DNA from: Salvia splendens | Lineage: Eukaryota > Streptophyta > Magnoliopsida > Lamiales > Lamiaceae | Reading direction: 5' to 3' | DNA length: 64,000 nt | Assembly: GCF_004379255.2 (NCBI RefSeq) | Contig: NC_056053.1 | Coordinates: forward strand, 22,316,188-22,380,187 | Part shown: in pieces, positions 9,213 to 18,617 of the stretch | Position numbering within the stretch: the stretch's first letter is position 1 | Layout of the letters: the number at the start of each line of letters is the position of its first letter | Position numbers and translations under genes: made by a program | The notes under the pieces: model-generated | Database searches by the model: none | Seen by the model: the letters and a program-made list of their open reading frames with translations, nothing else | Told to the model about the DNA's origin: nothing

Positions 9213-12200
9213 TTACAAATGGAACTTTTTGAGGTTGGAAATGTGCCATGTTCGGGGTACCTGTTCTCCTGACATGTGAGCCAATTTGTAAGACCCTTTG
9301 CCGAGGACTTCTGACACCCGATACGGACCTTCCCATGTGGGTTCGAGCTTGCCCAGCTTTTCTGCTCGGCTTACTTCGTTGTTTCTCAAGACGAGATCTC
9401 CCACTTGAAATTGCAGCTTCTTCACCCTTTGGTTGTAATACCGGGCTACTTGCTCCTTGTACTTGGCTGCTTTTATGCATGCCAATTCTCTTTTTTCTTC
9501 GGCAAGATCTAGCTCGGCTCTCAGTCCGTCGTCATTCATTTCTGAGGAGAAATTTAGAGTTCGGGGACTGGGTACGCCGATCTCCACCGGAATTACGGCT
9601 TCAGTGCCGTACACCAGACTGTACGGAGTTTCACCGTTGGAGATTGTGGGTGTAGTTCGGTAGGACCATAGGACTTGAGGGAGATTTTCTACCCATTGTC
9701 CTTTGGCTTGTTCTAACCGAGCTTTTAACCCTTTCACCAGGATACGATTTGTTACCTCCGTTTGTCCGTTTGCTTGTGGATGAGAGACCGAAGTGAACCG
9801 CTGTTGAATATTCAGCTCTTGGCACCAATTCTTGAACGTCTTGTCGGTGAACTGAGTCCCGTTATCCGAGATGAGGATGTGGGGTATGCCGAATCGGCAC
9901 ACTATGTTCTTCCAGACGAAATCCAATGCCTTCGAGCTCGTTATCGTAGCTAATGGTTCAGCTTCCACCCACTTCGTAAAGTAGTCCACGGCAACGATTA
10001 GGAATTTCATTTGCCGAGGAGCTTGAGGAAGTGGTCCCACTATGTCTATGCCCCATTGCATGAAAGGCCAAGGGCTCTGCATAGTGGATAGATCGGTCTG
10101 CGGCATCTTTGGGATATTTGCATGGATTTGGCACTTCGGGCAGGTCTTGACGAGCTGCACTGCTTCTTGCACCAAGGTTGGCCAATAATATCCCCATCTC
10201 AGAACTTTTTTAGCTAAAGCTCTGGCTCCGATGTGGCTACCGCACGATCCTTCATGAACTTCTCTGAGGATGTAGTCCGTCTCTTCTGGTCCTACGCACC
10301 GCAATAATGGCTGGAGGTAAGACTTTCTAAAGAGGACTCCTTCATGAAGTTCGTACCGAAGTGCTCGGCACGTGATCTTCCGAGCTTCTCTCCTATCCTC
10401 GGGCAATTGTCCTTGATCCAGATACTGCAAGATCGGCGTCATCCAGTTCGGCGAGCTGGATACTGAATGTACCTCGGCTTCATCAATGCTTCGATGCATT
10501 AATTCTTCCGCCTTTGAGCTCGGATCTGAGGCCAACTTACTTAAGGTATCTGCTCGGCTATTTTCCGCTCTGGGAATGCGGATTATCCGAAAATAGGAGA
10601 AACTTCGGCTGATGCTTTGCGCTTTGTCCAAATACTCCTTCATTCTCTCGTCACGAGCTTCACTTGTACCCAACATGTGATTTACTATGACTTGTGAATC
10701 ACAATGGACTTTGAGAGATTTGACGAGCAGACTTTGCGCTAACTGGAGTCCGGCCAGGAGGGCTTCGTACTCGGCTTCATTATTAGTAGTGGGGAATAGG
10801 AACCGAAGTGAGTAGGTTACCTCGTGTCCGTCGGGAGCGACAAGTAAAATACCAGCTCCACTTCCCATCTTGTTTGAAGCTCCATCTACGAATCCGCTCC
10901 AGCAGTCCGGCGGCCCTACTTCGGATTCCAAGGGCTGTACTAGTTCGGCGTTGGCAGAATTCTTCTGTTCGGCAATAACAGGAATTGCTTGATCGAACTT
11001 TGCTTCTGCAAGAAAATCTGCCAAGGCTTGTCCCTTGATAGCTTTCCGAGGTAGATACTCGATTGAGTGTTCTCCCAGTTCTATGGCCCATTTGGCGATT
11101 CTGCCTGATGCTTCTGGTTTGGTCAAAACTTGCCGAAGAGGCAGATCGGTTAAGACGCATACCTTGTGAGCGTAGAAGTATGGCCGCAGTCTCCTTGCTG
11201 CATTTACTAACGCCAGAGCAATTTTTTCCAGAGGTTGATACCTTGTTTCTGGACCTCTTAATGCTCGGCTTGTAAAGTAGATGGGAAACTGCTTTAGGCC
11301 TTCTTCTCGTACAAGCACCGCGCTGATGGTTTGATCCGATGCCGCTAAGTATAAGAATATTACTTCGGCTTCGGTTGGAGCAGAGAGAATAGGAAGCTCG
11401 GCTAGATAACTTTTGAGCTCGTCAAAGGCCTTTTTCTGCTCGGCTCCCCACTCGAACTTTGGTGCCTTTTTCAACACCTTGAAGAACGGCAGTTGCTTTT
11501 CGGCTGCTTGGGAAAGGAATCGATTCAGTGCGGCTAGACATCCGGTTAGCCTTTGCACGTCATGTATGGACTTCGGCATTGCCATGTCCTGAACGACTTG
11601 AACTTTTGAGGGGTTTGCCTTGAGTCCGTCTTTTGAAACCCAACAACCCAGAAACTTTCCCGAATCTACCAAAAAGGTACACTTTTGGGGATTAAGTTTG
11701 AGGTTGGCTTTCTTGAGCACGTTGAGAGTGGACTTGAGGTTGTCTTCGTACTCCGAAGTGCTTTTGCTTTTGACAACTATGTCGTCGACATACACTTCAA
11801 CCTGCTTTCCGATTAGGTGCCGAAAAAGCTTGTCTACCATCCTTTGATAAGTGGCTCCGGCATTCTTTAAACCGAATGGCATCTTTTTATAAGCGAAAAT
11901 GCCGAAATCGGTAATGAAAGCTGTTTTCGGAGCGTCACTCTCATCCATCAACACCTGGTGATATCCTTTGTATAGATCAAGAAAACAGAAAATTTCGAAG
12001 CCGATCAAAGCTTCTACTTTTTTATCTATATTCGGAAGGGGATAGCAATCTTTAGGACAGTGCTTGTTTAGATCGGTAAAATCTATGCACATCCGCCATC
12101 CTCCTTCCTTTTTCTTGATCATGACAGGATTGGCCACCCACGAAGGATATTTCACCTCGAATAGTACATCCGCTTTTAGTAATTGGCGGACTTCGTCATG

Positions 12201-12476
12201 GATGACTTGGCTTCTTTCTGCCGCAAAGAGTCTTTGCTTCTGTTTTACTGGCCGGATTGAAGGATCAATATTTAACCGATGAGTGATTACCTCGGGGGGC
12301 ACTCCGGTCATGTCCAACGAAGACCATGCAAAGACATCTTTGTACTCCTTGAGGAGCTGAATGGTCTTTTCTCGGAGTAGAGGCGTTCCTGCGAAGCCGA
12401 TCTTGACCGTTCTGGATGGATCGTCATCGTATAACCGAACGGTCATTGAGTTCGGCTCTGAAGTGACTTCGGCCAT
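9213..12476 (-). CDS. pol: Tat Pol polyprotein: RT, RNase H, second RNase H, integrase (intact, 1087 aa)
   Basis: This ORF would copy element RNA into DNA and integrate it. Visible domains: RT with KKKEGGWRMCIDFTDLN (121-137) and YVDD (229-232); RT-linked RNase H (about 375-490); a second, archaeal-type RNase H with FVDGASN, NNEAEYEALL, HCDSQ and RADTLSKLA (529-650), the hallmark of the Tat clade; the integrase HHCC zinc finger (H741, H748, C779, C782) and D811, D871, E907. No chromodomain follows. The first Met is 33 nt after the gag stop and in the same frame, with no other stop between, so expression probably relies on readthrough of the UAG rather than on this Met. The ORF is open throughout. 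Confidence 0.95.
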   Translation of the reverse strand: MAEVTSEPNSMTVRLYDDDPSRTVKIGFAGTPLLREKTIQLLKEYKDVFAWSSLDMTGVPPEVITHRLNIDPSIRPVKQKQRLFAAERSQVIHDEVRQLLKADVLFEVKYPSWVANPVMIKKKEGGWRMCIDFTDLNKHCPKDCYPLPNIDKKVEALIGFEIFCFLDLYKGYHQVLMDESDAPKTAFITDFGIFAYKKMPFGLKNAGATYQRMVDKLFRHLIGKQVEVYVDDIVVKSKSTSEYEDNLKSTLNVLKKANLKLNPQKCTFLVDSGKFLGCWVSKDGLKANPSKVQVVQDMAMPKSIHDVQRLTGCLAALNRFLSQAAEKQLPFFKVLKKAPKFEWGAEQKKAFDELKSYLAELPILSAPTEAEVIFLYLAASDQTISAVLVREEGLKQFPIYFTSRALRGPETRYQPLEKIALALVNAARRLRPYFYAHKVCVLTDLPLRQVLTKPEASGRIAKWAIELGEHSIEYLPRKAIKGQALADFLAEAKFDQAIPVIAEQKNSANAELVQPLESEVGPPDCWSGFVDGASNKMGSGAGILLVAPDGHEVTYSLRFLFPTTNNEAEYEALLAGLQLAQSLLVKSLKVHCDSQVIVNHMLGTSEARDERMKEYLDKAQSISRSFSYFRIIRIPRAENSRADTLSKLASDPSSKAEELMHRSIDEAEVHSVSSSPNWMTPILQYLDQGQLPEDRREARKITCRALRYELHEGVLFRKSYLQPLLRCVGPEETDYILREVHEGSCGSHIGARALAKKVLRWGYYWPTLVQEAVQLVKTCPKCQIHANIPKMPQTDLSTMQSPWPFMQWGIDIVGPLPQAPRQMKFLIVAVDYFTKWVEAEPLATITSSKALDFVWKNIVCRFGIPHILISDNGTQFTDKTFKNWCQELNIQQRFTSVSHPQANGQTEVTNRILVKGLKARLEQAKGQWVENLPQVLWSYRTTPTISNGETPYSLVYGTEAVIPVEIGVPSPRTLNFSSEMNDDGLRAELDLAEEKRELACIKAAKYKEQVARYYNQRVKKLQFQVGDLVLRNNEVSRAEKLGKLEPTWEGPYRVSEVLGKGSYKLAHMSGEQVPRTWHISNLKKFHL

Positions 12477-12509
12477 CTCGCTTGCCTCTGACTCCGGTTG
12501 CTGTGATTG

Positions 12510-14591
12510 CTATGCTTGATGGTGCCGAGCTGATTGCTCGGCACTTTTAAGCGCAATCTGCAAACATTCTTTTGCTCTCTTTTGATCACCTCGGATGACC
12601 GTTATCCCACCTTTAGTGGGGATCTTGATGGTGAGGTGATAAGTAGAGCAAACGGCCCGAACTGTGTTGAGCCAGTCTCTCCCCAGGATGATGTTGTACG
12701 GGGACCGAGCTTTTACCACAAAGAACTCGATCATCGTATTGGAGCTTGTAGGCGCTTTTCCCACCGTGATCGGAAGGCTGATAATACCTTCAGGGCGGGT
12801 GTCTTCCTGGGCGAAACTTTTCAGAGGAAGTGGAGCCGGACTGAGCCGAGCTGGATCCACTTCCATTTTATCAAAACATTCTTTAAAAAGAACGCTGACT
12901 GACGCTCCTGTATCCACAAATACTCTGTGGATCAGTTTGTTTGCCACTCCGGCTTGAATGACAATAGCGTCTTGGTGAGGAGAGATGGCCGGGACGGGAT
13001 CGGCATCTGAAAATGTAATCACTTCGTCTTTCTTCAGCCTTTTATGTGTTGGCTCCTCTTGATTGGAACCTCTGCGTTCTGCTTTTAGGGACGACTTAGT
13101 CTTCCCGGCAGGGAGAGCATCAATAGTCAGGATTACTCCATCATATTGCGGCTCGTCGTCGTCTTCGGGATCCTCATGCCTTTTCGGATCCTGAGGTTTG
13201 CAGTTCGCACCTCTCTGTCTTTTGTTCTTTTTCGGCTGCTTGCTTTGGTATTTTTTTAACGTTCCTGTTTTCACAAGAACATCAATACCTGCAGCCAAAT
13301 TTCGGCACTCCTCGGTATCATGACCGTGGGCTTGATGGAAGGAGCAATATTGATCCTGAGGTCGCCGCGCGGCTGATTTCGTCATCCGCTTTGGTTTTTC
13401 GAACATATCGGAATGTAGTTCGAAAATTTCCGTTCTTGACTTGTTTAATGGTACGAACTGAGCGGGCGGCTTCTCAGGATTGAGCCGTGGCCCCAATCTG
13501 CCTTGTACCGGTGCCCTTTGAATTCTTTCAAAAGGAGTTCGGCGAGGAAGCACCTGGCCGCTTTGATCGGGCTTCTTTTTCTCTTCTTGGGATGAGCTGT
13601 CTAAAGACCGTTTTCGACGGTCTGCCTCATCCGCACGGGAAAACTGGTCCGCAATGTCCCACATTTCTTGAGCTGTTTGCGGGCCGCACTCCACGAGCTT
13701 TCTGTAGAGAGCTCCGGGCAGGATTCCATTTTGGAATGCCGAAATGACAAGTAGATCATTGAGATTATCTACTTGTAGGCATTCCTTATGGAATCTCGTC
13801 AGGAAGTCGCTGATCTTTTCGTCGCGACCTTGACGTATAGAAAGCAGCTGAGCCGAGGTAATTCGGACTTCCGCTTTCTGAAAGAACCTCCTATGAAAAG
13901 CATCCATTAGATCTCGGTAGGATCGAATGCTGTCCTGAGGAAGGCTGTCGAACCACCTTCTGGCGTTCCCGATGAGCAACTCGGGGAACAGCTTGCACAT
14001 GTGGACCTCATTGAGACCCTGGTTCGCCATATTATATTGATAGCATCCCAAGAAGTCATGAGGATCCACTAGCCCGTCATAAGTCGTTGACGGTATCCGG
14101 TAGTTCCGCGGCAAAGGAGTTCGGATGATATCGTCCGAGAACGGAGTCTTTAATGCTCCGTACATGGCGAACCCGACATCTCTTCGGTACGGAGGAGAAG
14201 GAGTTCTCCTGTGATTCCGGTGCCGAGGAGAAACAGGAACATGTCGGGGTTGAGGATTCTTCTTCCTGGAAGACACGGCACTACTGCGGTGGTGACTTTC
14301 ATGTCTGGATGAGGAAGGAGAATCTACCGTTTTCGTCTTCGGCTGTTGGCTCTTTTGCAGGAAGGTTAAGAACTCCTCCTGCTTCTCCGCCAAGAACAGC
14401 TTGACAGCCTCATTCAAATCAGGCTGCTGGGAAGACTCGGTGTGTGGACCTTTTGAGCGGCTTGTTCCTTCACCGTGAGAACTGGATACAGACTTCTCAC
14501 GAGGCTGCTTTCCAGGCCTATGGGCTGCTGGGTTAGCTTCCTCATGGTCATCACGGACGGAGGCACGGGAGTTGTGCGATCTGGCATGCAT
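12510..14591 (-). CDS. gag: Tat Gag-protease polyprotein (intact, 693 aa)
   Basis: This is the structural protein that packages element RNA, with the protease at its C-terminal end. I chose the first ATG (14591), just after an A-run, over the upstream in-frame TTG. The N-terminal part is basic and Ser/Arg-rich. The capsid region includes MCKLFPELLIGNARRWFDSL. A zinc-knuckle-like CX2HX4HX4C (YCSFHQAHGHDTEEC) follows, then an aspartic protease with VFVDTGASVSVLF and the flap-side motif NIILGRDWLN. It ends in UAG at 12512-12510, followed by CAA TCA, the plant virus-like readthrough context. One substitution (Thr for Ala in GGIxVIRG) separates it from the other gag copies in the array. Confidence 0.93.
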   Translation of the reverse strand: MHARSHNSRASVRDDHEEANPAAHRPGKQPREKSVSSSHGEGTSRSKGPHTESSQQPDLNEAVKLFLAEKQEEFLTFLQKSQQPKTKTVDSPSSSRHESHHRSSAVSSRKKNPQPRHVPVSPRHRNHRRTPSPPYRRDVGFAMYGALKTPFSDDIIRTPLPRNYRIPSTTYDGLVDPHDFLGCYQYNMANQGLNEVHMCKLFPELLIGNARRWFDSLPQDSIRSYRDLMDAFHRRFFQKAEVRITSAQLLSIRQGRDEKISDFLTRFHKECLQVDNLNDLLVISAFQNGILPGALYRKLVECGPQTAQEMWDIADQFSRADEADRRKRSLDSSSQEEKKKPDQSGQVLPRRTPFERIQRAPVQGRLGPRLNPEKPPAQFVPLNKSRTEIFELHSDMFEKPKRMTKSAARRPQDQYCSFHQAHGHDTEECRNLAAGIDVLVKTGTLKKYQSKQPKKNKRQRGANCKPQDPKRHEDPEDDDEPQYDGVILTIDALPAGKTKSSLKAERRGSNQEEPTHKRLKKDEVITFSDADPVPAISPHQDAIVIQAGVANKLIHRVFVDTGASVSVLFKECFDKMEVDPARLSPAPLPLKSFAQEDTRPEGIISLPITVGKAPTSSNTMIEFFVVKARSPYNIILGRDWLNTVRAVCSTYHLTIKIPTKGGITVIRGDQKRAKECLQIALKSAEQSARHHQA

Positions 14592-14653
14592 TTTTTTTTT
14601 TTGTAGTGGAAAAAGGGTCAAAAATTCGCTTTATCACAGATTTGGTTCTGCGT

Positions 14654-14671
14654 TTCCCACAGACGGCGCCA
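14654..14671 (-). other. Primer binding site
   Basis: The complement reads TGGCGCCGTCTGTGGGAA, one base from the LTR at 14673. The first nine bases match the 3' end of plant tRNA-Asp(GTC), which is the likely primer. The match beyond that is imperfect. Identical sites precede the LTRs at 17727, 20781 and 1591, and follow those at 22678 and 32507. Confidence 0.75.
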
Positions 14672-14672
14672 G

Positions 14673-15254
14673 TGATGAATCCGCGAATTTTTGGTGGCAG
14701 TGAATGCAGGAAAGTAGAGATCACAACACAGAGATTTACGTGGTTCGATTTACTGAGGTAAATCTACGTCCACGGGAAGAAAAGAGAGCAGAGTTGTATT
14801 GCTTGATCTGTTTTCTACAGCTTACAAATACAAGCTTGCTATATGATATTTTCTCTCTAGAGTTGATGAATCCTCTATCGGATCTAAGTTCCGTTTATAT
14901 ATAGAACTGAGATCGTGGCTTGCATCACCACCCTAAGTCGTGGAGGTCACGGAGGTCATGAGATCCTGCATGGCCACTAATTAGGCGGTGGCTTACATCA
15001 TCAGTAATTATGTCGTGGATGTCGTGGAGAACTGAGAGCCTGCATGGGTCCACCACTAGATAGATCGTGTCTCCCAGTTCGGTATTGCCGAGCAGCTTTT
15101 GCCGATGCTGAGAGTAGAGCTTGATGCCGACCTGAGGGCAGAGCTTGATTGGTTGGCTTTTGCCGAACTGAACTCTTAGCCGAACTCTTTGGTCATGCCG
15201 AACTAATACTCTTTCTCGGGCTTTGTGCTGGCTTGTTTAGTACGTACTCCATCA
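14673..15254 (-). repeat. LTR 2 of the Tat array
   Basis: This 582-bp LTR is the 5' LTR of the complete unit and at the same time the downstream border of the first truncated unit. Its outer CATCA end is fused without any spacer to pol sequence at 15255 (equivalent to 12201 in the intact copy). Confidence 0.95.
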
Positions 15255-15530
15255 GATGACTTGGCTTCTTTCTGCCGCAAAGAGTCTTTGCTTCTGTTTT
15301 ACTGGCCGGATTGAAGGATCAATATTTAACCGATGAGTGATTACCTCGGGGGGCACTCCGGTCATGTCCAACGAAGACCATGCAAAGACATCTTTGTACT
15401 CCTTGAGGAGCTGAATGGTCTTTTCTCGGAGTAGAGGCGTTCCTGCGAAGCCGATCTTGACCGTTCTGGATGGATCGTCATCGTATAACCGAACGGTCAT
15501 TGAGTTCGGCTCTGAAGTGACTTCGGCCAT
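15252..15530 (-). pseudogene. Pol N-terminal fragment, first truncated unit
   Basis: About 92 codons from the pol Met, ending at the LTR fusion before any RT catalytic motif. It has the same sequence as the start of the intact Pol at 12476. No enzymatic function is possible. Confidence 0.9.
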
Positions 15531-15563
15531 CTCGCTTGCCTCTGACTCCGGTTGCTGTGATTG

Positions 15564-17645
15564 CTATGCTTGATGGTGCCGAGCTGATTGCTCGGCACTT
15601 TTAAGCGCAATCTGCAAACATTCTTTTGCTCTCTTTTGATCACCTCGGATGACCGCTATCCCACCTTTAGTGGGGATCTTGATGGTGAGGTGATAAGTAG
15701 AGCAAACGGCCCGAACTGTGTTGAGCCAGTCTCTCCCCAGGATGATGTTGTACGGGGACCGAGCTTTTACCACAAAGAACTCGATCATCGTATTGGAGCT
15801 TGTAGGCGCTTTTCCCACCGTGATCGGAAGGCTGATAATACCTTCAGGGCGGGTGTCTTCCTGGGCGAAACTTTTCAGAGGAAGTGGAGCCGGACTGAGC
15901 CGAGCTGGATCCACTTCCATTTTATCAAAACATTCTTTAAAAAGAACGCTGACTGACGCTCCTGTATCCACAAATACTCTGTGGATCAGTTTGTTTGCCA
16001 CTCCGGCTTGAATGACAATAGCGTCTTGGTGAGGAGAGATGGCCGGGACGGGATCGGCATCTGAAAATGTAATCACTTCGTCTTTCTTCAGCCTTTTATG
16101 TGTTGGCTCCTCTTGATTGGAACCTCTGCGTTCTGCTTTTAGGGACGACTTAGTCTTCCCGGCAGGGAGAGCATCAATAGTCAGGATTACTCCATCATAT
16201 TGCGGCTCGTCGTCGTCTTCGGGATCCTCATGCCTTTTCGGATCCTGAGGTTTGCAGTTCGCACCTCTCTGTCTTTTGTTCTTTTTCGGCTGCTTGCTTT
16301 GGTATTTTTTTAACGTTCCTGTTTTCACAAGAACATCAATACCTGCAGCCAAATTTCGGCACTCCTCGGTATCATGACCGTGGGCTTGATGGAAGGAGCA
16401 ATATTGATCCTGAGGTCGCCGCGCGGCTGATTTCGTCATCCGCTTTGGTTTTTCGAACATATCGGAATGTAGTTCGAAAATTTCCGTTCTTGACTTGTTT
16501 AATGGTACGAACTGAGCGGGCGGCTTCTCAGGATTGAGCCGTGGCCCCAATCTGCCTTGTACCGGTGCCCTTTGAATTCTTTCAAAAGGAGTTCGGCGAG
16601 GAAGCACCTGGCCGCTTTGATCGGGCTTCTTTTTCTCTTCTTGGGATGAGCTGTCTAAAGACCGTTTTCGACGGTCTGCCTCATCCGCACGGGAAAACTG
16701 GTCCGCAATGTCCCACATTTCTTGAGCTGTTTGCGGGCCGCACTCCACGAGCTTTCTGTAGAGAGCTCCGGGCAGGATTCCATTTTGGAATGCCGAAATG
16801 ACAAGTAGATCATTGAGATTATCTACTTGTAGGCATTCCTTATGGAATCTCGTCAGGAAGTCGCTGATCTTTTCGTCGCGACCTTGACGTATAGAAAGCA
16901 GCTGAGCCGAGGTAATTCGGACTTCCGCTTTCTGAAAGAACCTCCTATGAAAAGCATCCATTAGATCTCGGTAGGATCGAATGCTGTCCTGAGGAAGGCT
17001 GTCGAACCACCTTCTGGCGTTCCCGATGAGCAACTCGGGGAACAGCTTGCACATGTGGACCTCATTGAGACCCTGGTTCGCCATATTATATTGATAGCAT
17101 CCCAAGAAGTCATGAGGATCCACTAGCCCGTCATAAGTCGTTGACGGTATCCGGTAGTTCCGCGGCAAAGGAGTTCGGATGATATCGTCCGAGAACGGAG
17201 TCTTTAATGCTCCGTACATGGCGAACCCGACATCTCTTCGGTACGGAGGAGAAGGAGTTCTCCTGTGATTCCGGTGCCGAGGAGAAACAGGAACATGTCG
17301 GGGTTGAGGATTCTTCTTCCTGGAAGACACGGCACTACTGCGGTGGTGACTTTCATGTCTGGATGAGGAAGGAGAATCTACCGTTTTCGTCTTCGGCTGT
17401 TGGCTCTTTTGCAGGAAGGTTAAGAACTCCTCCTGCTTCTCCGCCAAGAACAGCTTGACAGCCTCATTCAAATCAGGCTGCTGGGAAGACTCGGTGTGTG
17501 GACCTTTTGAGCGGCTTGTTCCTTCACCGTGAGAACTGGATACAGACTTCTCACGAGGCTGCTTTCCAGGCCTATGGGCTGCTGGGTTAGCTTCCTCATG
17601 GTCATCACGGACGGAGGCACGGGAGTTGTGCGATCTGGCATGCAT
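15564..17645 (-). CDS. gag: Tat Gag-protease, second copy (intact, 693 aa)
   Basis: Full-length duplicate of the Gag-PR ORF at 12510-14591, with the same zinc knuckle and DTGAS protease motif and with Ala in GGIAVIRG. It ends in UAG CAA TCA and readthrough would add only the Pol N-terminal fragment. Such a copy could supply Gag and protease in trans without polymerase. Confidence 0.9.
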   Translation of the reverse strand: MHARSHNSRASVRDDHEEANPAAHRPGKQPREKSVSSSHGEGTSRSKGPHTESSQQPDLNEAVKLFLAEKQEEFLTFLQKSQQPKTKTVDSPSSSRHESHHRSSAVSSRKKNPQPRHVPVSPRHRNHRRTPSPPYRRDVGFAMYGALKTPFSDDIIRTPLPRNYRIPSTTYDGLVDPHDFLGCYQYNMANQGLNEVHMCKLFPELLIGNARRWFDSLPQDSIRSYRDLMDAFHRRFFQKAEVRITSAQLLSIRQGRDEKISDFLTRFHKECLQVDNLNDLLVISAFQNGILPGALYRKLVECGPQTAQEMWDIADQFSRADEADRRKRSLDSSSQEEKKKPDQSGQVLPRRTPFERIQRAPVQGRLGPRLNPEKPPAQFVPLNKSRTEIFELHSDMFEKPKRMTKSAARRPQDQYCSFHQAHGHDTEECRNLAAGIDVLVKTGTLKKYQSKQPKKNKRQRGANCKPQDPKRHEDPEDDDEPQYDGVILTIDALPAGKTKSSLKAERRGSNQEEPTHKRLKKDEVITFSDADPVPAISPHQDAIVIQAGVANKLIHRVFVDTGASVSVLFKECFDKMEVDPARLSPAPLPLKSFAQEDTRPEGIISLPITVGKAPTSSNTMIEFFVVKARSPYNIILGRDWLNTVRAVCSTYHLTIKIPTKGGIAVIRGDQKRAKECLQIALKSAEQSARHHQA

Positions 17646-17726
17646 TTTTTTTTTTTGTAGTGGAAAAAGGGTCAAAAATTCGCTTTATCACAGATTTGGT
17701 TCTGCGTTTCCCACAGACGGCGCCAG

Positions 17727-18308
17727 TGATGAATCCGCGAATTTTTGGTGGCAGTGAATGCAGGAAAGTAGAGATCACAACACAGAGATTTACGTGGTTC
17801 GATTTACTGAGGTAAATCTACGTCCACGGGAAGAAAAGAGAGCAGAGTTGTATTGCTTGATCTGTTTTCTACAGCTTACAAATACAAGCTTGCTATATGA
17901 TATTTTCTCTCTAGAGTTGATGAATCCTCTATCGGATCTAAGTTCCGTTTATATATAGAACTGAGATCGTGGCTTGCATCACCACCCTAAGTCGTGGAGG
18001 TCACGGAGGTCATGAGATCCTGCATGGCCACTAATTAGGCGGTGGCTTACATCATCAGTAATTATGTCGTGGATGTCGTGGAGAACTGAGAGCCTGCATG
18101 GGTCCACCACTAGATAGATCGTGTCTCCCAGTTCGGTATTGCCGAGCAGCTTTTGCCGATGCTGAGAGTAGAGCTTGATGCCGACCTGAGGGCAGAGCTT
18201 GATTGGTTGGCTTTTGCCGAACTGAACTCTTAGCCGAACTCTTTGGTCATGCCGAACTAATACTCTTTCTCGGGCTTTGTGCTGGCTTGTTTAGTACGTA
18301 CTCCATCA
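17727..18308 (-). repeat. LTR 3 of the Tat array
   Basis: 582-bp LTR, the same length as LTR 2, with its outer end again fused directly to the pol fragment at 18309. Confidence 0.95.
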
Positions 18309-18584
18309 GATGACTTGGCTTCTTTCTGCCGCAAAGAGTCTTTGCTTCTGTTTTACTGGCCGGATTGAAGGATCAATATTTAACCGATGAGTGATTACCT
18401 CGGGGGGCACTCCGGTCATGTCCAACGAAGACCATGCAAAGACATCTTTGTACTCCTTGAGGAGCTGAATGGTCTTTTCTCGGAGTAGAGGCGTTCCTGC
18501 GAAGCCGATCTTGACCGTTCTGGATGGATCGTCATCGTATAACCGAACGGTCATTGAGTTCGGCTCTGAAGTGACTTCGGCCAT
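18306..18584 (-). pseudogene. Pol N-terminal fragment, second truncated unit
   Basis: Same 92-codon truncated start of Pol as at 15252-15530, cut at the same base by the LTR fusion. Confidence 0.9.
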
Positions 18585-18617
18585 CTCGCTTGCCTCTGAC
18601 TCCGGTTGCTGTGATTG

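Noticed and set aside
12534..12957. Plus-strand ORFs opposite gag and pol (for example 122, 97, 86 and 135 aa)
   Set aside because: They mirror strongly coding gag/pol sequence and disappear or shift with synonymous changes between copies. The only antisense frames I accept are the spliced ones at 38779-41675.
14622..14651. Upstream TTG start for Gag-PR
   Set aside because: It would put a poly-Lys tract encoded by the A-run at the start. The first ATG after the run is the better eukaryotic start.
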